From Acanthaster planci (taxonomy: Eukaryota > Echinodermata > Asteroidea > Valvatida > Acanthasteridae), in the NCBI RefSeq assembly GCF_001949145.1, contig NW_019091361.1, forward strand, positions 3,479,359 to 3,543,358: a stretch of DNA of 64,000 nt, read 5' to 3'. The notes beneath the pieces were generated by a model that was given only the letters and a program-made list of their open reading frames with translations, was not told the DNA's origin and did not search any database. Shown one piece after another: positions 59,701 to 64,000 of the stretch; the first letter of the stretch is position 1; each line of letters opens with the position of its first letter. Made by a program: the position numbers and the translations under genes.

Positions 59701-62571
59701 CCTTTTGCTGTGACATGGCCGCTGCAGTGTCAGCGATTGGATTGGGCCTGCGTTTGCAATCAGGTTAGCTTCAGTAGCTTGAAAGCCAGCATTGCAGTTT
59801 CAGGTAACGTTGGTTTCTGCAACGAGTATACAACTCGTCCCCGTGAAAAAAGAAATGCACTTGACAGTGATGACTCCTACCCTTTCTAGACTTCCAATAC
59901 TTTCAACGCTGTTTGAAGCATTTTGGTGGTGGTTGTTTAATCAGAAACTTCAAAATAAGTGGTCATGCAGCATCTGGGACATTTCATGTGAGTGGTTGCT
60001 GGTGTGTTGGTGGTTTGCAGCTCTTGTCTGTTCTGATGTTCCTCGTGAAAATTTGTTTTTCTGTTTCATGTACCCACAAAAAGACAATTTTTCCTTTTTT
60101 TGATAAAAAGGTAGGAGAGATTAACCCAGACGTTTAGAACAATGTGCCGCTTGCTCCCTATGTACGAAGAAGAGCTGTGTTTCGGGCACATGGTCCACCG
60201 GGGTCACGTACAATGCCATTTGTTATTAAGTTATCTCTTTTCCAGGTACCCAAAGTTGACAAAAAACGGGTACCTGGTTCCAAAAATACCCGGAAATGCA
60301 CACCCCTATGGCAAAGACTTGCACCCAATCTGATGCAAACCAGTATCATTAGCTTCAATTTCAGACCAAACCAAATGTTATGGGGAAGAGTATAGATCTC
60401 CGACAGAACCAAAACCACGTCGCATCATCCCAGGTAAGCTCATAATTCATACTTTAGGAATTACACTGGAGAGTCATCCATTTCCCTGGCACGGTCGTCA
60501 AATTTTTTGCCAAAAGTGTAGATTTTTGATAGAAAATGAAAAATAGTGAATTGAGGCTTCGCATGGCAGAATAATGGTATCAATATTGGTCTCCAGTCAC
60601 ATGATCTAGGAATCTTGAATGAGATGCAATGGTTTCCATGCAGAACCAAAGGTCTTCTTCATGTCACCAGCCTCTTGATGGACCAGAGCATGTCAGTCAA
60701 AAACTAGTGCTTTCATGTGGGACCTACTGTGCCTCTCAGAGATAATTACACAGCGTTACCCACAAAAGTGATGCTAACAAAGAAATGACCTGTATAGTAA
60801 AACGTCTGCACTGTCACAAATCTTTTTTACCTGGTCCCCTTACACAAGGCACCCCGACAACACAAGCTTTCGTCAGGGACGGTTGCTTTCGGGGATCACA
60901 ACCACTTGACGACTCATGTTGGCTATTCAGACAAGACACCTTCCTCTGCTTACTGCCTTGCCCACAGGTCACGGAACACTACAAATGGAACAGGAGAGCA
61001 GACTGTGTTTTAACAACTTCTCTTTCAAACTCAAATGACTTGTCAAAGTTTCGTGCACTGTCTTTTTTGAGGTCATGTAGGGCACGGGCTTAATACTGAG
61101 TACTGGCAATAATTGTGTGACTCAGACTCAAATTGCAACTGATCACTGACTCGGACTTATGCTGGACACTGTGGACTAAGACTTAGATTCGCAAGGCTAA
61201 TATCTGGCTGGTGCTGCTGCTAAGGAGCCATACAGGGTTGGATTGGAACTAAAAACTTCCTGCCTTGTGAGTGCGACTGTTTTTATTGGTCATTCCACTT
61301 ATCTAAAAATGAAAGCTACAAAGTGGAATGGAAGAACGGTAGTACAGGATTGATTTTAATAGACATCACACACACAAATTTACTGATAACAATAAAAATT
61401 CTATTGACTGAAAAAATAGAAGGATGTTATGTCTGCCCATGGCAGTTTCCCACCATGGGTTTCTCACCATGCATAGTTTTAGACTACACCTACAAGTATC
61501 AACGTCCTCCTTCCATCATGCACCTACCTGAGACCAGTTGCCAGTCATCCAGTGCGGGCAGGGTTCCAGGTTGCAGTTCTGCTTGCTGTGTGGCCTGCTG
61601 CCCGAGCACATATCCTCGTCTACTCGCATCAGCATGTTGTTAGGAGCCCTCTCCACACAGTAAACATTTCTGGTCTGGACCCCACCGCTGCAGGACCTTG
61701 AGCAGGGCTGCCAGGGATCAGGTTGCCACCTTTAAAAAAAGGTATTACGCTTCAATGATGGACAGTCTGGAAACCAGTATAAAGCCCCAACCGTGCTTAT
61801 GCCACACTAATGCAAGACACACATGTGATGCATTGTTTTCTCTGACCAATAAGTTTTTTGTGCTTTAAGTGAAGAAGGTGAGTAAGGGCCATGCGAAGAC
61901 AGTAGGCCTAACGGTACCTTCTTGGATAAGTCTATTTACAGGGCTTTTGGTTTTTAAAGAAAAAACCATTTTTGTTTCCGGTCTGATGCACCTCAGAAGG
62001 AAGCTGTGAACCTAATTATGGAGGCCTTTGTAAGAAACCCATTTTTCCTAGTAAAAATGGTGAATTAAACATAAGTATGTTTGCTTTATTCAAGAAAAGT
62101 CATAAACTGACTGCAAGTATGTACCTTCATCAAGCCAAAGATATGTAGATGTGAAATTAGCATGATGGATGTCCCAGGTGCATGACAGTAAGGAATGACA
62201 TTTGGTATAAAAATATCAAAATTTCAATCTTTCTTCAGATATCTTTTAGGTGAACATCTTATTTTCAGGTTTAGTGACACATGAGAAATACAACAACCTT
62301 CATAGTCTCAAAGCTACATTTAATAAAGTAAGCTTTCCCATTTTGGCATCATCAATTCCCCTTAGTAATAGTGTCTTCTCTTTTCATCCATCCAAGGACC
62401 TCCCCCCTCCTTTCCCTGCCCAAAAACCACAAAGCCAAATTTACTCTGGCGGGCATAACTGCCTGTTGCAGGGTCTTCTCTCAACCTGCGGTCTAGCCAG
62501 CTCACAGCTGCTGTCTGGTTCCCGTAGCCCCGAGGACAAATTGATGCAAACATATACTCGTTGCTGCTCCC
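47606..62571 (-). CDS. ADAMTSL1/3-like: ADAMTS-like (ADAMTSL1/3-type) gene, 3' part, spliced span
   Basis: Fifteen exons join in matching phases into 860 residues plus stop; the gene is cut by the right edge of the window. Order: half of a TSP1, two TSP1, a 36-residue linker, five TSP1, one Ig domain, a 13-residue microexon, three TSP1, and a PLAC domain. ADAMTSL proteins are secreted matrix glycoproteins related to ADAMTS ancillary domains but without a protease; they take part in microfibril and matrix organisation. The Ig-TSP1-PLAC order, and the segment with DTLCD and NDQPCPP in the fifth complete TSP1, fit the ADAMTSL1/ADAMTSL3 branch rather than papilin (no Kunitz domain is seen). Vertebrate ADAMTSL1/3 have three Ig domains; only one is seen here. 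The missing part should hold the first TSP1, Cys-rich and spacer regions. Confidence 0.88.
47707..49039 (-). other. Intron 14 of the ADAMTSL gene
   Basis: It contains a MITE copy at 48671-48813. A 115-codon minus frame at 48146-48493 contains several Cys but does not fit between the flanking phases as a needed exon, and matches no domain. Confidence 0.7.
48671..48813. mobile_element. MITE, AAGGCCGRTTCATAC family, copy 2
   Basis: It shares the core GCAAATTTGCAAAAAGTTGAA and the right end AGTGTGAACCGGCCTT with the element at 27268-27450. The left tip (GCAGGTTCATGCT) is diverged. It lies inside intron 14 of the ADAMTSL gene. Confidence 0.65.
49040..49193 (-). CDS. ADAMTSL1/3-like: ADAMTSL exon: last TSP1 repeat
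   Basis: It encodes residues 777-827 from CSATCGSQGIQTRTLQC to CHNLPECPK. It enters in phase 0 right after a tryptophan-containing WSS in the previous exon, and leaves in phase 1 at a GTAATA donor. It is a complete six-Cys TSP1 when joined to its WRTSEWSS lead. An extra residue after CG breaks the C-x-x-S/T-C-x-x-G O-fucosylation consensus. Confidence 0.88.
49332..49424. other. Assembly gap (93 N)
   Basis: A run of 93 unknown bases in intron 13 of the ADAMTSL gene. It abuts the inverted tRNA-like repeat at 49425-49516, which may have caused the assembly break. Confidence 0.99.
49425..49516. repeat. tRNA-like inverted repeat (SINE-like) with B boxes on both strands
   Basis: GCTTACTCGG...CCCACGACCT (49425-49456) is the inverted copy, with a 5-nt insertion, of AGGTCGTGGG...CCGAGTAAGC (49490-49516). 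The plus strand carries GGTTCGAGTCC (49498-49508), a canonical tRNA B box, and upstream CTCGAGTGGTTAAGACG, close to the A box of tRNA-Ser/Leu; a TCTGC/GCAGG stem with an 8-nt loop sits between. The minus strand carries its own B box, GGTTTGAGTCC (49448-49438). It is not an ordinary tRNA gene; a palindromic tRNA-derived SINE fragment is the best reading. The left part may continue into the gap. Confidence 0.65.
49758..49870. mobile_element. MITE, AAGGCCGRTTCATAC family, copy 3 (5'-eroded)
   Basis: CACTGCAAACTTGCAGCAGTTGAATTC and the right end TTATGAACCAGCCTTGA match the copies at 27268 and 48671. The left tip is lost. It lies in intron 13 of the ADAMTSL gene. Confidence 0.55.
50408..50587 (-). 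CDS. ADAMTSL1/3-like: ADAMTSL exon: penultimate TSP1 repeat (atypical)
   Basis: 180 nt, phase 0 at both ends, residues 717-776. It starts CSAQCTEAFVGSQFREVYC, continues with IPDSLCDN and CQHIQC, and ends WRTSEWSS, the lead of the next repeat. The usual CSxTCGxG is replaced by CSAQCTEAF, so both the O-fucosylation threonine/serine and the glycine are absent. The acceptor TCTATTAG and donor GTGAGT are good. Confidence 0.87.
51240..51453 (-). CDS. ADAMTSL1/3-like: ADAMTSL exon: first TSP1 after the Ig domain
   Basis: Residues 645-716, from WIISNWTACSASCGGG through SVVC and ECNTHSCEP to the next lead WATGSWQK. It enters in phase 2, which only the 43-nt microexon at 51852-51894 supplies, and leaves in phase 0 at a strong GTACGT donor. 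It has a standard six-Cys TSP1 with an intact O-fucosylation motif (CSASCGGG). Confidence 0.9.
51852..51894 (-). CDS. ADAMTSL1/3-like: ADAMTSL 43-nt microexon linking Ig and TSP1
   Basis: The acceptor TATGTGAACAG and donor CAG|GTAAGC frame 43 nt that convert the phase-1 end of the Ig exon to the phase-2 start of the next TSP1. The residues (about 631-645) read DLEELRTGPSLFGPR. Without it the frame does not continue. It has no domain and acts as a hinge. Confidence 0.75.
51895..52666 (-). other. Intron between Ig exon and microexon
   Basis: I looked for a second or third Ig exon here, as in vertebrate ADAMTSL1/3, and saw none. Confidence 0.55.
52667..52975 (-). CDS. ADAMTSL1/3-like: ADAMTSL exon: Ig-like domain
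   Basis: 309 nt, phase 1 at both ends, residues 528-631. It has the Ig hallmarks: Cys 567 (VTVKCPV), Trp 579 (KLRWQRG), the LRIRRVKEADQGVYSC motif with the second Cys at 616, and a final FTLHIR strand. One N-glycosylation sequon (NHT) lies near the start. It is an I-set-type domain held in a single symmetrical 1-1 exon, the classical form for exon shuffling. The exon is GC-richer than its introns. Confidence 0.92.
53489..53642 (-). CDS. ADAMTSL1/3-like: ADAMTSL exon: TSP1 just before the Ig domain
   Basis: Residues 477-527, from CSVTCGVGIKVRPITC to CQLSPC. It enters in phase 0 after the WRPQEWSE lead of the previous exon and leaves in phase 1 at GTAGGA. Six Cys and an intact O-fucosylation motif are present. 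Confidence 0.9.
54077..54262 (-). CDS. ADAMTSL1/3-like: ADAMTSL exon: TSP1 repeat
   Basis: 186 nt, phase 0 at both ends, residues 415-476: CSKSCNGGIRSRRVTC, then CPLTAPLSTDSCNMGPCEP and the next lead EWRPQEWSE. The donor reads GAG|GTCTGT, weaker than consensus. It is chosen because the WSE|CS junction and the frame demand it. Confidence 0.87.
54927..55158. repeat. Minisatellite, 29-bp unit, eight copies
   Basis: Eight head-to-tail copies of a 29-bp unit beginning AAGTATGTCTGCATGGGGAC and ending CGGGCACAC, starting at 54927, 54956, 54985 and so on. Copies differ at only a few sites (mainly T/C changes in AAGTATGTC and one A in CCAGGC). The unit is GC-rich, not a multiple of three and lacks stops in most frames, so it produces long overlapping spurious ORFs on both strands. 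It lies in an ADAMTSL intron, about 80 bp past an exon. Confidence 0.95.
55239..55455 (-). CDS. ADAMTSL1/3-like: ADAMTSL exon: TSP1 repeat
   Basis: Residues 342-414: WEVPLYKECSVSCGGGSQ, then VLCMQTMAMG, DSDCDHLP and CGQVDCPAYW, ending with the next lead WQTGTWSE. It enters in phase 2 and leaves in phase 0 at GTGAGG. Next to the first WE, the second tryptophan usual in this repeat class is replaced by LY, so one C-mannosylation site may be lost. Confidence 0.89.
55897..56026 (-). CDS. ADAMTSL1/3-like: ADAMTSL exon: second half of a TSP1 repeat
   Basis: Residues 299-341: GVQESLIQCMHIDGETP, then SDTLCDITSRP and VCNDQPCPP. It completes the repeat begun by CSASCIGG in the previous exon; the intron splits the repeat right after GG in phase 1. 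The DTLCD...RP...CN..PCPP pattern is close to what I know of the matching vertebrate ADAMTSL1/3 repeat. Confidence 0.9.
56027..57011 (-). other. ADAMTSL intron
   Basis: It contains a short GGGA microsatellite near 56055-56072 and a G run near 56731. No exon is seen. Confidence 0.6.
57012..57319 (-). CDS. ADAMTSL1/3-like: ADAMTSL exon: one full TSP1 and the start of the next
   Basis: 308 nt, residues 196-298. It begins YHATDWGPCSVTCGRG, continues SVRCKVYLPSNQ and LPDAECAHL to CERPECSPED, then an acidic linker and WRYVGFSECSASCIGG, where the exon ends in phase 1 at GTAAGT. The unusual second half, with CKVYLPS and a long acidic spacer before the next repeat, is a feature I associate with the ADAMTSL1/3 branch. 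Both TSP1 cores carry intact O-fucosylation motifs. Confidence 0.91.
57658..57766 (-). CDS. ADAMTSL1/3-like: ADAMTSL linker exon without cysteine pattern
   Basis: 109 nt with a good acceptor (TTTTATCTGCAG) and donor (CAG|GTGAGA). It enters in phase 1 and leaves in phase 2, exactly bridging the neighbouring exons, which do not fit each other directly. Residues 160-196 (ADVVLVSHVPC...NPNQPFERSSVP) hold one Cys and no known domain. It is a spacer between two TSP1 repeats. Support is by phase, splice sites and an open frame only. Confidence 0.7.
57888..57968. repeat. Palindrome GGTACCCGGGTACC and direct repeats
   Basis: A perfect 14-bp palindrome at 57902-57915 follows AGGCCTGTGCC. Two exact copies of CAGGCTGGGTAGCC follow at 57934-57947 and 57954-57967. 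The GGGTACC words recur inverted at 60242-60277, where the end GCACACCCCTATG resembles hAT-type tips. Probably fragments of one element family. Confidence 0.5.
60242..60304. repeat. Inverted CCAGGTACCC repeat with hAT-like tip
   Basis: CCAGGTACCC (60242-60251) and its exact inverse GGGTACCTGG (60268-60277) flank 16 bp and are followed by AATGCACACCCCTATGG. The CACACCCCTA tip resembles hAT termini; this is inference from a short match. Confidence 0.4.
60831..60978 (-). CDS. ADAMTSL1/3-like: ADAMTSL exon: TSP1 repeat
   Basis: Residues 111-159: CSVTCGQGSKQRKVSC, then SGCDPRKQ and ACVVGVPCVRGP. It enters in phase 0 after WMTGNWSQ and leaves in phase 1 at GTAAAA. The O-fucosylation motif is intact. 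Its C-terminal part is shorter than in the neighbours. Confidence 0.9.
61528..61729 (-). CDS. ADAMTSL1/3-like: ADAMTSL exon: TSP1 repeat
   Basis: 202 nt, residues 43-110: WQPDPWQPCSRSCSGGVQ, RNVYCVER, DEDMCSGS, CNLEPCPHW and the next lead WMTGNWSQ. It enters in phase 2 and leaves in phase 0 at GTAGGT. It is a full TSP1 with an intact O-fucosylation motif CSRSCSGG. Confidence 0.91.
62445..62571 (-). CDS. ADAMTSL1/3-like: ADAMTSL exon: second half of the first TSP1 in the window
   Basis: 127 nt, residues 1-43 of the visible part: GEQQRVYVCINLSSG, DSSCELARP, CNRQLCPPE. It enters in phase 1, so the missing CSxxCGG half lies in an exon further right, almost certainly outside the window since I find none up to 64000. 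The split after GG in phase 1 is the same as between the exons ending at 57012 and starting at 56026. The donor GTAAAT is acceptable. Confidence 0.85.
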
Positions 62572-62589
62572 CTGGATAGGAGAAGAGAC

Positions 62590-62790
62590 AGGTGAATTTC
62601 AAATTGAATCAAAATGAAATTAAAAAAGAAAACAGTACAAATATATAGCATTACAAATCACAAATGAAAGGAAAGGGAATGCAACAAAACAGAAAGAAAC
62701 AACATTTACATGGAAATATAACAAGAAAAAATGACAGGAAAAGGAATGAAATAAAACTGAATTTAACAAATTTCAAATGAAAAGCAACCA
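62590..62790. repeat. Purine-rich (minus-strand pyrimidine-rich) tract
   Basis: The plus strand is very A-rich and T-poor, with repeated GAAAT/AACAA words. On the minus strand it is a 200-nt polypyrimidine stretch directly before the acceptor of the exon starting at 62571. It may strengthen that splice site or simply be simple sequence. Confidence 0.45.
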
Positions 62791-64000
62791 AATGAAATAA
62801 TGCTGACAACAAGTTTAGATTTGACATTTGTTTCTTATTTCCACAGCTGTGTCGGTCTACTACCTTACGGATAATTCAAATTGACAATGCAATTTTCCGA
62901 GGCACCAGGGGACTTTGAACTGACCAGGAACTTGTCCCACTCATTCCATTCAGTCCCACAATGCAGCACACCACACTGATATGCAAGCCTGGCTAATAAC
63001 CCCCTAGTCTGCTGTAAAATTGTACATCAACTTGCTTGTGTGGAGCCCTGCAGAACTGTGGCACATTTGACTTATTTTGGCAAAGAAATGTACTTGCTAC
63101 ATTTTAAAATAACAGCCATCTGAAACACCAAATGCCCTCAGGTGCACTCATGTAGTTTATGTATGGGAATTTCCAGAGTGCCAGCGGTGATGGGGGGATG
63201 GTATATTAAACTATCCTGTTATCTTTTAAATTTCTACTTAATCTACTTGTTTCTTTTGTAGGAATTGAAAACCCTATTACTTCAGAAACGGTGCAACCAT
63301 TTTCCATCAGGGGGGGTGAGGATTTTTGTTACAGATGAAAAATGCGGTCCGTCATATTTGGGAAAAAGGAAAATTCCCACTTTTCCCCCCTCCCACCCCT
63401 GGATATGCCACTGGTAATTTCCTTGGGCATGCTTGTGTTCGGAGTTGATCTGTGCGCAGTGACTATAGGAAGGAAGAATCCTGTTTCGAAATCTCAAAGT
63501 GCTCAGAATAAAGCATTCAAAATTACAGCGCAAACAATTCAACGTAAAGAAAGTCAGAAAAAGTATTGAACAAAATAAGCGGACCAGTGAAAATGCCGGT
63601 GAGCTAATAACAAAGTCATCATTACTGGTCTAGCTGACTAGCAAAGAGAAAGTTAAGGGGAAACCCTGCAATGCTAGAGTGAGCAGACCTAGTTGTGAAA
63701 TACGCTTACCTTCCTTGTGCGCACATGCTTTGGGCACCATATTTCTTGATTAAAGAACTAGCTAAAACCTACAACTTTGTAGGTGATAATGCTATTTTGT
63801 GACTGGAAGAATGAGATTCTCTTCCTTAAAAAAAGTCTGGTCCTTTTCAAAAATAAGCTATCATGACATGTTTGTAGCCTCCCTTCAGGGAGTCCAGGGG
63901 TTGCTATAACAAGACAGGGTCCAGACTTCTATTCACCAGATCAACCAGTTAGACACAATGGGCTACAATCATCTCTTCCCCCACCAGTCTAAACCACAGA
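62791..64000. other. ADAMTSL intron reaching the right edge
   Basis: No TSP1-like exon was found. It contains a copy of the TGGATATGCCACTGG repeat at about 63300-63414, with G- and C-runs at its ends. Confidence 0.55.
63300..63414. repeat. Copy of the TGGATATGCCAC repeat family
   Basis: A G-run at 63309-63316 and C-runs at 63384-63398, then CTGGATATGCCACTGG, match the layout of the element at 2669-2890. Confidence 0.55.

Larger units (their letters stand above)
57767..60830 (-). other. Large ADAMTSL intron (3.1 kb)
   Basis: I see no exon. It holds the GGTACCCGGGTACC palindrome with CAGGCTGGGTAGCC repeats at 57888-57968 and an element end with GCACACCCCTATGG at 60288-60301. Confidence 0.6.

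Noticed and set aside
62362-62553. Minus-strand frame overlapping the first ADAMTSL exon
   Set aside because: It is a shifted frame. The TSP1 cysteine pattern and the phase match belong to the frame given in the feature list.

Overview
This is a piece of animal nuclear genome, AT-rich and gene-sparse, with short exons, GT-AG introns, many small inverted-repeat elements and one assembly gap. The protein families (an ADAMTS-like protein with TSP1, Ig and PLAC domains; a secreted IGFBP-domain protein) are metazoan. The over-represented palindromes ACATGTAC and TAGGCCTA, the poly-G/poly-C flanked elements and the tRNA-derived repeats suggest a marine invertebrate, most likely an echinoderm or related deuterostome. 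The species assignment is inference only.

Layout: 0-33 kb is almost free of recognisable genes. It holds dispersed repeats (an inverted-repeat element at 0.85-1.05 kb, a zinc-knuckle relic of a non-LTR retrotransposon at 3.06-3.24 kb, a tRNA-derived SINE fragment at 7.2 kb, hairpins and palindromes), one plausible cysteine-rich exon on the minus strand (3.39-3.59 kb) and a few weak exon candidates. 33.7-40 kb (minus) holds an orphan 145-codon ORF and a two-exon gene for a secreted, 218-residue, single-IGFBP-domain protein with a very basic linker and a 4-Cys tail. Its first exon lies in a GC- and CpG-rich patch. 40-47 kb is non-coding, with a foldback element at 42.6 kb.

47.6-62.6 kb (minus) carries the main gene: the 3' part of an ADAMTSL1/ADAMTSL3-type gene. 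I could join fifteen exons, all with matching phases, into an open frame of 860 residues. They give one partial and ten complete TSP1 repeats, a single Ig domain, a 13-residue microexon and a C-terminal PLAC domain ending in a stop. The 5' end (first TSP1, Cys-rich and spacer regions) lies beyond the right edge. Introns contain a 29-bp minisatellite (8 copies), MITE copies, a 93-bp N gap and, next to it, an inverted repeat with a tRNA-like B box on each strand.

How they work together: both recognised genes encode secreted extracellular proteins on the same strand. ADAMTSL proteins are extracellular-matrix glycoproteins without protease activity. IGFBP-domain proteins bind insulin/IGF-like ligands or act in matrix signalling. 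No operon-like or co-functional relation can be read from the sequence. I found no clear sign of a wholly new system. The most novel items are the tRNA-like palindrome beside the gap, the cysteine-rich exon of unknown family and the lineage-specific features of the ADAMTSL gene.
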